Shown here: piece by piece, positions 1 through 8,879 of the stretch
Numbering within the stretch: the first letter of the stretch is position 1
Layout: every line of letters begins with the position of its first letter
Origin: Mycobacterium sp.
GTDB taxonomy: Bacteria; Actinomycetota; Actinomycetes; Mycobacteriales; Mycobacteriaceae
Assembly: GCA_016197405.1 (NCBI GenBank)
Contig: JACPVR010000025.1
Location: 1 to 52,774 of the forward strand
Direction of reading: 5' to 3'
DNA: 52,774 bases
Notes under the pieces: model-generated
The model's database searches: none
The model's input: the letters and a program-made list of their open reading frames with translations, nothing else
What the model was told of the DNA's origin: nothing
Translations under genes and position numbers: made by a program

Positions 1-125
1 CCGTAGAGACCGAGCTGGCTACGGATGTTCTTCCCCCAGCGGGGTGGTACGTCGACCCCGGCGATCCGCGCTACTGGCGCTGGTGGGACGGCACGAACTG
101 GACCGTCCACACCGGGGCTCGATAG
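1..125 (+). CDS. C-terminal fragment of a DUF2510-domain protein
   Basis: The frame that starts at base 3 reads through to a TAG at 123-125, and the true start lies outside the window. The last 32 residues match the DUF2510 pattern: a GWY..DP opening, an aromatic run (RYWRWWDG) and a closing NWTVHTG. DUF2510 is a short tryptophan-rich motif common in actinobacterial membrane or secreted proteins, usually at the N-terminus; here it is at the very C-terminus. Nothing more can be said about function from this fragment. About 115 bases without a clear gene separate it from the convergent relaxase. Confidence 0.7.
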   Translation, partial: VETELATDVLPPAGWYVDPGDPRYWRWWDGTNWTVHTGAR

Positions 126-240
126 CCCTCACCCACCTATAAATCCCGAGCATCCCTGCGGGCGTGGCTGCGCATGTAGGTTTCGTGGGCGAACTTCGCC
201 GCGGGCGAACCGATGAGCCCGCATTCAGAATCGGTTTCCT

Positions 241-3200
241 CTAAACGTCTCGGCTGAGTCCATCGCCGCGTTGTGCGGCGTTCCACATCCGGGTGTGCAA
301 GTCGTGGGCGGTGGTGTTGCGTTGGGTGGCTTTGTGGTGGCGTTGCAGCGCGTTGGCGATGGCGGGGGTGTGTTGGTCGGGGTGCAGGCCGGCGGCTTGG
401 GTGAGGGCGGCGTCGGTGTCGGGGCTGGCGTCGTAGTGGTTGATACGGCCGGTGGCGGCGGTCAGCACTGGCGACCAGCGCAGCTCGGTGTGCAGCAGTT
501 TGAGCAGCGGCGCCGCGGGCGGGGGCGGCCAGGTCTGTGCGGCGGTGTCGAGCAGGATGATCCGCGCGTTGGCGGCTGCCGCGTTCTCGGTGAGGTCTGC
601 GATCGTCTCGGGGGGCAGGTGTTGGGCGCGGTCGATGACGACGATTGTTCCGGGTTGACTGTCGGTGAGGTCGATGGTGGTGGCGTCGATGACCGTGGGG
701 TTGATCGGGGACAGGTCGGGGTTGTCCAGGACGGCGGGCGGGGCGGCCCAGATCAGTGGGCGGTCCGCATCGTGAGCGGCGCGATCGAGGTGTCCCATCA
801 TCGGCAGCAGCGCCGCGCGGTCGGTGGCATGGGCGACGGTCAGCACGAAGGGGATATCGGTGAGTCGTTGCAGGCGGCTGGTGTCGATGTCGGGGTCGGC
901 GGCCGGGATGGGCAGCCGGTCTTGGAAGGCGTGTTGGCCGGCGATGTTGAGGACGCGCAGCTCGGTGGCGATGCGCGGCAGGAGATCGGTGATGTGGTCG
1001 GCGGTGCTGGTTTGGGCGTGCGCGAACGCTTGGGCGGCGGCGAGTTCGGTGCGGTGCAACTGTTCGCGTAGCGCGGCACGGTTGGCGCGGTGGCGGGCGA
1101 CGAGCTTGTCGTCGTCGGCGCGGCACTGACGCAGCAAGGCGTCGGCGTCGGCGTGGGTGACGATGTGCTCGCTGCCGCCGGCAGCCTGCGCGCGGGCGGC
1201 AGTGGCTTCTTGGAACGCCGGGTGGAACTGTTCGGCGGGGCTGTGCGTGGGCAGGTGGTGGGTGGTCAGGAAGTTCCGGTGCTGGGCTGCCGAGGCGACA
1301 TCGAGAGGGTCGGCGTCTGGGTCGGCGCGCAGGGCGTCGAGTTCGTTGCGGGCGTGCTCGATGAGCTCCAGTGCCGCGGTGTAGGTGGTGTCGGCCTCAT
1401 GCCACTGGTCGAGCACGGCTTCGACCTGGGCGAGGAAGGGCCGGTCGGCGTCGGCGGCGTCGCGCATACGCCGGAGCTCATCGGCGGCGGCGAGCACGTG
1501 CGGGCCATTGCCGGCGACCACCTGGGCGGTGAGGGTTTGCAACTCGGCGTCGGCCTCGGCGTAGCGGGCGCGCAGGGCGTGCACGTCGGCGCGGTGAGCG
1601 GTCAGTGCGGCGGCGGGGCTGGGTCGGACGGTGCTCAGGCTGTCGAAATCCAGATGCGATTCGGGATCGAACAGGTCGTCGGCGTGCTCGGGTGGTGGGA
1701 GCTGATCGTCGGCGGCCGCGGCGTCGGCAAGGTCGCTGTCTTGGAGGCCGAGAGCGGCGGCGAGCATGTTGGGATCGGCCAAAACGTCATCGAGGGCGTC
1801 GTGCTGCCAATGCTGAGGTCCGTCGATATCGGGATGCTGGTGGGCGAGTTCTTCGTGTTCTTCCTCGGTCAGGGGTGCGGTGTCGGGCAGCGGGATGTCG
1901 TGGTCGTAGGGGTCGTCGGTGGTGAACAGGTCAATCGAGTAGGTGAGCAGGCGGGCGTACTCGTCGCCGCGCAGATGATGGGTCAGGTGGGCGTCGGCGT
2001 CGTAGAGGTGCTCGGCGGCGACGTGCAGTAGGTCCAGTGCGCTCCACCGGTCGGGGTCGGCATTGCCGATCGCGGACACCAGCGCCGGGAACGCGGGATC
2101 GGCGGCGATGGTCTCGGCCATCTCGGTGCCGAACACGGTGTGCAGATCGGGTAGCCAGTCCGGGCGCAAACCCCCGTTCGCGGTTTCCAGGGCGGCCGGG
2201 GACATGGTGCCGCACAGTCGCCACCACAGGGCGGCGGCGGGCAGTTCGTCGGGCAGCGGGCGCTGCGCAGCGACCTTGCCCACCAGTTGGGTGATGTTGA
2301 CTCCGGTGCGCGAAGCCGAGGCCAGTTGGGAGGCCAGCTGTGGCCAGTAGGGGTCTTGCCGGATGTGCGGGTTGATGGAGTCGATGAGGTCGTCGTAGCG
2401 GTTGGTGGTGGTGTCGGCGCCGATGAGTTCGGCTGCTTGTTGTTCGAGGCGGCGCTGCGCGGCGCGGGTGCGGGCGGGGTATTGCTCGGGGCCGGCGATG
2501 CGGGTGTCGTTGTCATCGACGGCGGTCGCGGCGCGATACACCGCGAGCTCGGCGGCCAGCTCGGCATCGGTGTCGACCAGGGGCCGGGCCCACCGGGGTG
2601 CGGTCGCTGCGGTCCATTGGGCGCTGGTGGCGCGGACTTCTTCGGCCAGGGCGTCCACTCGCTGCGCCCGGGCCGCCAGGTAGGTACTCCAGTGCGGGTC
2701 GGCGGCCAGGCGTTCGGGGATGGCGGGCAGCCAGGGCAGCGGGCCGGCGCCACCGGAGTGCGCTCCGGTGGGGTCCAGCCGCCAGTCGATGACGGCGGCG
2801 GGGTCGGCGGCGTTGTCGAATCCGCCGGCGGCGACCACTTTGTCGAGACGTTTGAGCGGGTGGATTCCGGCGGCGGCGATCAACGCGAGGTGCTGGCGCA
2901 GCACCGGCCAGGCGGTCGCCGACGTGAGGCCGGGCACCAACTTTTCGGCGTGAGAATCCAACTCGGCATGCTGGGCGGCGCTCAGGCGTGACTCGGCCGC
3001 CGCGCCGACCGCATGGGCGTACATGGCTGTCGCAGCGGCCAGCCGGGCAGCCGGGTCGGCGGCGGCCCGGGCCGCGCTGGTGGCCGACACTTGCGCGGCG
3101 TCGCGGCCCAGCGCACGGGTCAAGACGTCCACGGCGGTGTCGGGGTGGGTCGCTTTCGGGGACAGCACACGGTGCGGGTCGTGCTCGGCGGTGGAGAAGT

Positions 3201-6102
3201 AGATGTGGTTACCGTGCACACCGCGGGTGAGTGCGGTGTAGACCTGCTGGCGGGTCAGTTGGTCGGAGCCCACGGTGTGGCAGCGGTAGCGGGCGGTCGC
3301 ACCCTGGGTGGCATCAATGGTGCGGGCGTAGCCCAAGGTGACGTGGGCGCGTACATAGTCGGCGGGCAGGTGCAGGTGCGCCCCGGACTCCAAGTGCGCG
3401 ACGGTGATCGAGCCTTCGGGGTCGACGTCGGTGACTTCCCAGCGGTAGCCGTTGCGCACGAAATCGGTGGCACCGAGCGCGAGGCTGCGGTCGTTGTGCT
3501 TGGTGAACACGAGGTCACCGACGCTGGCGCGGGCCCCGGCCATCAACACCGCTTCCAACGGTGGGGCGTGCTCACCGAGTTCGGTGAGCCGGTGCAGTCG
3601 GGCGCGGTCGTTGAGTTCGGACACCAGATCGTGGGTGGGCGCCAACAACAGCGAGTGCTTGTCGGTGGCGATATCGGATTGCCATGCCTCGAAGGCCATA
3701 TCGGATGCGGCGGCCTGCGTGCCGACATGCACGCGCTGCTCATCGAGATAGAACGCGATCCCGGACGGGTCACCGTCGCGCAACGCCAGACCGGCCTGGG
3801 CTTCGGCCGCCGAAGCAAACCGCATCACTTGAGACAAGGTGATCGCCCCGTGCAGGTGTGCGAGGTCGCGCAGCACACCCCCGGCGCTGATCGAAGACAA
3901 CTGTTTGTCGTCACCGACGAGGCGCACGCTAGCGCCCTTGGCCAACGCGACAGCGATCATGGAGGCCAACGCCAAAGTGCCGGCCTTGCCTGCCTCGTCC
4001 ACGATGATCAACGTGTTCTCATCGATCGCGTCGTACCACTGGCGTGCTGGATCACCGGGCGAGATGTCGGGATTGTCGGTGAGCCAGTTGAACTTATCGA
4101 GGGTGTCTCCGACCTCGACTTCGATTTCTTCGCGCAGCAATTGCGCTGCACTGGCGCTCGGCGACAGCCCGATCACGCTGCCCCCGGCACCTTCCCAGGA
4201 CCGTGCCAGCGCGGCCATCGCGGTGGTTTTTCCCGACCCGGCCGGGGCCAACGCGAGCATCACTCGCTGACCCCGGCAGGCCATCTCGCGGACCAGTTGT
4301 GCTTGGCCGGCGTTGAGTTCGCGCCGATGCGCGGCCTGGGCCAGCAGTTCGATCTCGACGTCGGCGGCGGGCACGGTGCGTCCATCGCGCAGGCTGGCCG
4401 CAGCCAGGATGCTCCGTTCGGCGGCCAGGATTTCGGTGCTGGTGTAGGTCTGCGATCCGACTTGGCGGTACACGCTGGACCCGTCGCGACGGCGCAACCT
4501 GGCGGGCTCACCGAGGTCGGTATCGGGGCTGGACGCGTGCCGGATGCTCAACGGTGCACTCAACGCGGCGTCGGTGATGAGTTCGGCGATCCCGTCGATC
4601 CCGGCGTGCCCGGTGACCCGCACGACGCGCAACGCCTCGGCCAACACATGGGTGCGGTTCCAGGTGGCGCGGTCGCCAGACACCGTGGCGATGACCTGGC
4701 GGGCGCGAGCTTTGATCCACCCTTCGGTGACCTCGGCCGGTGTCGCGGTGCGCCCGGCAAGGGAGCGCGCGATCATCGCGTTGACCGCCTCGTCACTGCC
4801 CAACAGACCGACCGCTTGGGCACGCCACTCTTGGCGTTGCTCGGCCAGCGAGCGGGGCTCGTGCTTGGCGTCGCGGGTGGCCAAGGTGGCCTGCTGGAAC
4901 ATCGCGATCGATTCCGGGGTGGTCGGCTCGCGGCCGTGGGCGGCCTGAAACGTCTTGGCCAGCACCGCATATTCGGCGTCGATCGCGGCGCGACGCGAGG
5001 ACCACAGCTCGTTGAGCTCGCGGGTAACGCCGACGACCTCGCGGACCTCCCGCTTGCCTTCGCGGGCATCACCGCGCGCGGCGAACCGCATCCCCAACTC
5101 GTCGGCCAGGTAGGCCTCCAGCCGCGAGTTGTACAGCTCCGAGGCGGCCACGGTGGAGGCGTACAGCGGGCGGCCATCGAGGGCATACCACCGACTGATG
5201 CCGTCGGTGCCGCGTGCTCGAACCTTGTTGGAAATGGCGACATGGGTGTGCAGGCCGGGATCCGAAGCGCGGGTGTCGCGGTGCAGGAACGAGGCGGTGA
5301 TGAAGCCTTCGGTGTCGACTTGGGCGATGCCTTGGGCCCCGATGCGTGTGTAGGCCGCCTGGTCTTGCAGGAAGTCCAGGGCATCTTGCACCGCGCGGCT
5401 GTGGCATTCCTCGATCTGTTTGGCGATCGGCTCGGGGCACAGCGCATACAGCGCGGACACGCTTTTGACCGGGGTGAAGGTCATGTCGTAGCCGGCCACC
5501 GATGTGGTCTGGTCGCGGGTGCCGCGGGCAATGAACCCGGTGAGTTCTCGCTCGTCCAGCGGTGCGCGGCGGTGCTGTTCTTCGAACATCTCGGTAGCGA
5601 TCTGGGTACGCATCTGCGCCCGCAGGGACTCGTCTATGGCGGCGTTCCAGTGCGCACCGATCGACAGGTTGTGATCCCGGTAGGCCAACGCAAGGCGCTG
5701 CTGCAACTCGGTTTCACCGGCGTTGACCCGAAACGGTCGCCCCAGCGAGGTCGCCGTCAGTGCTGAGTTCTTGCGCGCCCCTTGGGCAATCAGTTGCTTG
5801 GTCAATGCCGCGGCGTTGGGATGGACCCCGAGCCCGAACAGGGCCTTCATCTGGTCCTCGGTGACCTCCGAGCCCTCTTCCAGCGACCACAGCCGGTCCC
5901 CGGAGTCGGTGCGCGTCCAGTTCTCTGATCCGGCGGCCAACCCGGCCAGTCCGCGCCCACCCCAACGGCCAGGAGTCTCGCCTTTGGAGGAGTAGTAGTC
6001 GCCGAGTGACTCCGGGCCATGCGTGCGGTCATGGGCAGCCACCTGCCGCACCAGGTACAAGTACCCGGAGCCAGCAGTGAGCTTGTGGATGCCCGCATTC
6101 AC
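241..6102 (-). CDS. MobF-family conjugative relaxase-helicase (TraI/TrwC-like)
   Basis: Predicted to nick oriT, stay bound to the 5' end and unwind the transferred strand during conjugation. I place the start at the GTG at 6102, because IHKLTAGSGYLYLVRQ directly follows, as in actinobacterial MobF proteins; the open frame continues to 6192. Length is about 1,953 aa. The N-terminus has YLY and a YY pair (DYYSSKGE) as candidate catalytic tyrosines. The metal-binding HUH motif is LHTHVAISNK near residue 280. The helicase part has Walker A (APAGSGKTT, near 620), Walker B (LIIVDEAGKAG) and a UvrD-like C motif (VYTALTRGVHGNH, near 960-970). The last 900 or so residues are Ala/Asp-rich with no motif I recognise. 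No type IV secretion genes lie in the window. Confidence 0.93.
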   Translation of the reverse strand: MNAGIHKLTAGSGYLYLVRQVAAHDRTHGPESLGDYYSSKGETPGRWGGRGLAGLAAGSENWTRTDSGDRLWSLEEGSEVTEDQMKALFGLGVHPNAAALTKQLIAQGARKNSALTATSLGRPFRVNAGETELQQRLALAYRDHNLSIGAHWNAAIDESLRAQMRTQIATEMFEEQHRRAPLDERELTGFIARGTRDQTTSVAGYDMTFTPVKSVSALYALCPEPIAKQIEECHSRAVQDALDFLQDQAAYTRIGAQGIAQVDTEGFITASFLHRDTRASDPGLHTHVAISNKVRARGTDGISRWYALDGRPLYASTVAASELYNSRLEAYLADELGMRFAARGDAREGKREVREVVGVTRELNELWSSRRAAIDAEYAVLAKTFQAAHGREPTTPESIAMFQQATLATRDAKHEPRSLAEQRQEWRAQAVGLLGSDEAVNAMIARSLAGRTATPAEVTEGWIKARARQVIATVSGDRATWNRTHVLAEALRVVRVTGHAGIDGIAELITDAALSAPLSIRHASSPDTDLGEPARLRRRDGSSVYRQVGSQTYTSTEILAAERSILAAASLRDGRTVPAADVEIELLAQAAHRRELNAGQAQLVREMACRGQRVMLALAPAGSGKTTAMAALARSWEGAGGSVIGLSPSASAAQLLREEIEVEVGDTLDKFNWLTDNPDISPGDPARQWYDAIDENTLIIVDEAGKAGTLALASMIAVALAKGASVRLVGDDKQLSSISAGGVLRDLAHLHGAITLSQVMRFASAAEAQAGLALRDGDPSGIAFYLDEQRVHVGTQAAASDMAFEAWQSDIATDKHSLLLAPTHDLVSELNDRARLHRLTELGEHAPPLEAVLMAGARASVGDLVFTKHNDRSLALGATDFVRNGYRWEVTDVDPEGSITVAHLESGAHLHLPADYVRAHVTLGYARTIDATQGATARYRCHTVGSDQLTRQQVYTALTRGVHGNHIYFSTAEHDPHRVLSPKATHPDTAVDVLTRALGRDAAQVSATSAARAAADPAARLAAATAMYAHAVGAAAESRLSAAQHAELDSHAEKLVPGLTSATAWPVLRQHLALIAAAGIHPLKRLDKVVAAGGFDNAADPAAVIDWRLDPTGAHSGGAGPLPWLPAIPERLAADPHWSTYLAARAQRVDALAEEVRATSAQWTAATAPRWARPLVDTDAELAAELAVYRAATAVDDNDTRIAGPEQYPARTRAAQRRLEQQAAELIGADTTTNRYDDLIDSINPHIRQDPYWPQLASQLASASRTGVNITQLVGKVAAQRPLPDELPAAALWWRLCGTMSPAALETANGGLRPDWLPDLHTVFGTEMAETIAADPAFPALVSAIGNADPDRWSALDLLHVAAEHLYDADAHLTHHLRGDEYARLLTYSIDLFTTDDPYDHDIPLPDTAPLTEEEHEELAHQHPDIDGPQHWQHDALDDVLADPNMLAAALGLQDSDLADAAAADDQLPPPEHADDLFDPESHLDFDSLSTVRPSPAAALTAHRADVHALRARYAEADAELQTLTAQVVAGNGPHVLAAADELRRMRDAADADRPFLAQVEAVLDQWHEADTTYTAALELIEHARNELDALRADPDADPLDVASAAQHRNFLTTHHLPTHSPAEQFHPAFQEATAARAQAAGGSEHIVTHADADALLRQCRADDDKLVARHRANRAALREQLHRTELAAAQAFAHAQTSTADHITDLLPRIATELRVLNIAGQHAFQDRLPIPAADPDIDTSRLQRLTDIPFVLTVAHATDRAALLPMMGHLDRAAHDADRPLIWAAPPAVLDNPDLSPINPTVIDATTIDLTDSQPGTIVVIDRAQHLPPETIADLTENAAAANARIILLDTAAQTWPPPPAAPLLKLLHTELRWSPVLTAATGRINHYDASPDTDAALTQAAGLHPDQHTPAIANALQRHHKATQRNTTAHDLHTRMWNAAQRGDGLSRDV

Positions 6103-6340
6103 CCCACCAGCGCACCGAGTTCTCACGACGAAACCAAGGCAGTTTTCCGCAACCCCCGAACGGCCCGTTACCAAACCGTGACCTAAGTGCAAGAGGTGTG
6201 TGGGTCAAAACCAGGCTGGAAATCAACGATGCAGGTCAACAGGGGTGAGACGGTGGTGAGGGTGCAACGAGGGGTGATTGGGTAGGTGGGGAGGAAAGCA
6301 GGCGTGATTGCGTCGTAAGTGATGGTTAGCATCCGGAACC
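6103..6340. other. Divergent intergenic region, candidate oriT
   Basis: A 238-bp gap separates the relaxase from its divergent coiled-coil neighbour. MobF origins of transfer commonly sit beside the relaxase gene, so this is the best oriT candidate in the window. It is purine-skewed on the + strand (many GGTG and GAGG runs from 6240 to 6300). I see no strong inverted repeat, so the assignment rests on position only. Confidence 0.35.
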
Positions 6341-6955
6341 ATGGCGAATGCAACGACAAAAAATGCAGTGAAGCAACGAGTTCTGGAGGCGCGGCGGGCC
6401 GAAAATGCCGCGCGCGAGGCGCGGGAGGCGGCCATCGTGGATGGCCTTTCGCAGTTCCTCGCGGAAGTGGATCGTGCGGCGGCGGTCGGGACGAAGCTCG
6501 AAGAGCAGGTGGCTGCGGCGCGCGCGAAGGCAGCCGAGCGCGTGGAGCGCATCGAGCGCGAAACTGAGGAGCGGGTCGCGAAGCTGGCTGAGGCGGCGCG
6601 GGAGGAGGCCGCGCGGTGCGAACGGGCTGCTGGTGAGGCTGTGAGGCGGCTGCGGGAGCAGGGCGAGACGGTGGCGGCCATCGCCAGTCAGACCGGGCAG
6701 AGTCAGAACCGGGTGCGCGACTTGGGCAAGGTCGCGGTCACAGCGCACGGTGACGGTGACGGTGACGGTGACGGTGACGCGGCTGCACCAGCGGTGCGGG
6801 CGGGTGACGCTGGGATCTCCGTCGAGCCAGCCGAGGGCGCTGTGGAGGGTGGCAGTGAGGTGACTGCGCACGCAGAGAGCACCGGCACCGACAACGGCGA
6901 AGCGGCGACTGACGGTGAGCCGGCCGCAGGCACCGCCACGGCGCTGAGCGCGTAG
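6341..6955 (+). CDS. Coiled-coil DNA-binding protein, probable relaxosome accessory
   Basis: A 204-aa protein. Residues 5-115 are almost entirely charged/alanine heptads (RAENAAREAREAA, ERVERIERETEERVAKLAE), predicting a long coiled coil. It ends in a short helix-turn-helix-like stretch (GETVAAIASQTGQSQNRVRDL, near 108-129). A low-complexity (GD)n tract encoded by a 6-bp tandem repeat follows, then an acidic, disordered tail. It is transcribed away from the relaxase across the candidate oriT, and the interrupted HNH gene starts 10 bases after its stop, so the two were probably one operon. The coiled coil plus HTH fits an oriT-binding accessory or KfrA-like protein; this is inference from architecture. 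Confidence 0.75.
   Translation: MANATTKNAVKQRVLEARRAENAAREAREAAIVDGLSQFLAEVDRAAAVGTKLEEQVAAARAKAAERVERIERETEERVAKLAEAAREEAARCERAAGEAVRRLREQGETVAAIASQTGQSQNRVRDLGKVAVTAHGDGDGDGDGDAAAPAVRAGDAGISVEPAEGAVEGGSEVTAHAESTGTDNGEAATDGEPAAGTATALSA
6749..6778 (+). repeat. GGTGAC hexamer tandem repeat, five copies
   Basis: Five perfect head-to-tail GGTGAC copies encode the Gly-Asp run of the coiled-coil protein. Copy number could change by slippage in units of two residues without breaking the frame. Confidence 0.95.
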
Positions 6956-6965
6956 CGGTACAGCA

Positions 6966-7002
6966 GTGGGCGCGTTGGCGCGGGAGCTGGCGGTCGATCC
7001 GG
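6966..7002 (+). pseudogene. 5' fragment of the HNH endonuclease gene, cut by the IS21-like transposon
   Basis: A GTG at 6966 opens a frame (V/MGALARELAVDP) that runs into the left end of the transposon after 37 bases. Deleting 7003-14185 plus one copy of the ATCCGG duplication joins it in frame with the HNH coding sequence at 14192, giving a 175-aa protein (VDP-ECDIAEVARFF across the junction). It begins 10 bases after the coiled-coil gene. I saw no strong ribosome binding site, so the exact start is uncertain; the in-frame reconstruction makes the fragment itself convincing. Confidence 0.8.
6997..7002. repeat. Target-site duplication ATCCGG, left copy
   Basis: ATCCGG stands immediately left of the element's terminal TGGC and again immediately right of its terminal GCCA (14186-14191). 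A 6-bp duplication is within the 4-8 bp range known for IS21-family insertions. Confidence 0.85.
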
Positions 7003-7097
7003 TGGCGGTGACAGTCTGATTCGGGACCAGTGTGACGGTCTGATTCGGGACCCACCCGGGCTTCGGCGTGGCGTCGTGACGGCTTGATCTGGACCCA
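7003..7097 (+). repeat. IS21-type left end with three transposase-site repeats
   Basis: Three directly repeated motifs occur: TGACAGTCTGATTCGGGACC (from 7009), TGACGGTCTGATTCGGGACC (from 7033) and TGACGGCTTGATCTGGACCC (from 7077). The outermost one continues outward to TGGC at 7003. Multiple repeats of this kind are the IstA-binding sites known in IS21-family elements. Confidence 0.88.
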
Positions 7098-7160
7098 CTT
7101 CCGTGGCGTCAGGAGGACCCGCATCCAGCGGTCCTCGCGGCACCGGAAGTGGGTTTCGGG

Positions 7161-8879
7161 ATGAGGGTGCGTGTGGAACTGTTCGCTGCGATCCGTCGGG
7201 ACGCCCGGGTCGAGGGCATGTCGATCCGAGCGCTCGCACGCAAGCACCAAGTCGGACGCGGCACCGTTCGCCGGGCCCTCACGTCCGCGGAACCACCGCC
7301 GCGGAAGACCCCGGTGCGTTCCTCGCCCCGGTTGGATCCGTTCAAGTCGGCCATCGACGACATGCTCCGCGCCGACCTTGAGGCGCCGCGGAAGCAACGG
7401 CACACCGCCCGCCGGATCCACGTCCGCCTCATCGAGGAACACGACGCCATTGAGGTGTCGTACTCGACGGTTCGCGACTACGTCCGCATCCGCCGCACGC
7501 AGATCGGCCTCGAAGCTGGCCGCCGGGTCGAAGTCATGATCCCCCAGGAGCACGCGCCAGGCGCAGAAGCAGAAGTCGACTTCGGCGAGCTCTACGTCAT
7601 CCTGGCCGGGGTGAAGACGAAGGTCTTCCTCTTCACATTCAGGTTGAGTTACTCCGGGAAGGCGGTGCACCGGATCTACGCCACCCAAGGCCAAGAGGCG
7701 TTCCTCGAGGGCCACATCGCCGCGTTCAACGAGATCGGCGGCATCCCCGCCCGGCACGTCCGGTACGACAACCTCACCGCCGCAGTCACCCGGGTCGTCA
7801 ACGCGCGCGGTCGTGAGCGGGTAGAGAACGACCGCTGGGTGCTGTTCCGCTCTCACTTCGGGTTCGACGCGTTCTACTGCCAGCCGGGCATCGCCGGGGC
7901 ACATGAGAAGGGCGGTGTGGAAGGCGACGTCGGCCGGTTCCGCCGCCAGCACCTCGTGCCCATGCCCGTCGTCGACTCGCTCGACGAGCTGAACGAGAAG
8001 GTCCGTGCCTTGGACGCCGCCGACGACCGCCGACGGATCTCGTCGCGGATCCGGACCGTCGGCGAGGACTTCGCGACCGAACGCGAGAACCTCGCGCCGC
8101 TCCCGGTCGAGGGGTTCGACCCCGGGCTGATGCTGAACCCGATGGTCGACCGCTCCGCGATGATCACCGTCCGCATGGCCCGGTACTCCGTCCCGGCGCG
8201 GTTCATCCACCGCCGCGTCCGCGTCTCCTTGCGCGCATCCGAGGTCGTCGTGTTCGACGGCCGACTCCAGATCGCCCGGCACGCCCGCGTCATCACAAGG
8301 GGTGGCCAGTCGGTGAACCTCGACCACTACCTCGAGGTGCTCAAGGGTAAGCCGGGCGCATTGCCAGGCTCCACCGCGTTGGCGCAGGCCCGCGAATCGG
8401 GGGCGTTCACGCCTGCGCATGAGGCGTTCTGGGCGAACGCCCGCAGGCGGCTCGGGGATGCGGTCGGCACCCGGGAACTGATCGACGTGCTCCTACTGCA
8501 CCGCGCCATGGCCGCCGACGAAGTCGAAGCCGGGCTGCTCGCCGCAGTGAGCGTCGGTGCAGTCTCAGCTGATGTGGTCGCGGTCGAAGCACGCCTGCAC
8601 ACCACCCTCGCAGCGCCCACCGGGGCCAGTTCAGACCGTCATCCCGTTGCGCAGCCCAGCGATGGCGAACGACGAGATGGCGACGCCAAGCGCAGCCGGA
8701 AGGTCGTGTCCCTCACCGAACGCCTGCTGCTCGACCCGGCCGCGGTCATCGCCGGCCTCCCGCCCGACACCCGGCCGCTGCCGTCGATGGAGAAATACCA
8801 GCAACTGCTCGGCCGCCGCACCGGCACCGACCACCACCCCGACCCGATGAGTCCCGATGAGAGCGGAGCACCCCGATGA
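7161..8879 (+). CDS. istA: IS21-family transposase IstA
   Basis: The DDE recombinase that cuts and joins the element ends. The start at ATG 7161 gives 572 aa beginning MRVRVELFAAIRRDAR; the frame opens slightly earlier at a GTG (7149). The N-terminus holds a helix-turn-helix (SIRALARKHQVGRGTVRRAL, about residues 20-40). The catalytic core has Asp in EAEVDFGE, Asp in VRYDNLTA and Glu in HEKGGVEGDVGRFRR. Its stop overlaps the istB start in an ATGA, so the two are translationally coupled, as usual in this family. An 11-bp inverted repeat (7093-7103 and 7144-7154) just upstream could fold over the start region and limit transposase synthesis. Confidence 0.95.
   Translation: MRVRVELFAAIRRDARVEGMSIRALARKHQVGRGTVRRALTSAEPPPRKTPVRSSPRLDPFKSAIDDMLRADLEAPRKQRHTARRIHVRLIEEHDAIEVSYSTVRDYVRIRRTQIGLEAGRRVEVMIPQEHAPGAEAEVDFGELYVILAGVKTKVFLFTFRLSYSGKAVHRIYATQGQEAFLEGHIAAFNEIGGIPARHVRYDNLTAAVTRVVNARGRERVENDRWVLFRSHFGFDAFYCQPGIAGAHEKGGVEGDVGRFRRQHLVPMPVVDSLDELNEKVRALDAADDRRRISSRIRTVGEDFATERENLAPLPVEGFDPGLMLNPMVDRSAMITVRMARYSVPARFIHRRVRVSLRASEVVVFDGRLQIARHARVITRGGQSVNLDHYLEVLKGKPGALPGSTALAQARESGAFTPAHEAFWANARRRLGDAVGTRELIDVLLLHRAMAADEVEAGLLAAVSVGAVSADVVAVEARLHTTLAAPTGASSDRHPVAQPSDGERRDGDAKRSRKVVSLTERLLLDPAAVIAGLPPDTRPLPSMEKYQQLLGRRTGTDHHPDPMSPDESGAPR

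Noticed and set aside
137..2753. Several Arg/Pro-rich frames on both strands over the relaxase C-terminus
   Set aside because: Composition is typical of out-of-frame GC-rich DNA, and none has a ribosome site or a recognisable motif.
3013..5766. A 917-aa open frame on the + strand inside the relaxase gene
   Set aside because: It is the antisense shadow of a well-supported relaxase with recognisable motifs. Its translation is Gly/Val/Arg-rich with no motif; long antisense frames are usual at this GC content.
8618..8640. A TGACGGTCTGA match, inverted, inside istA
   Set aside because: Eleven bases match the IS21 end repeats, but it lies in intact istA coding sequence and the true right end is at 14133-14185. 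Probably chance, or a minor internal site.
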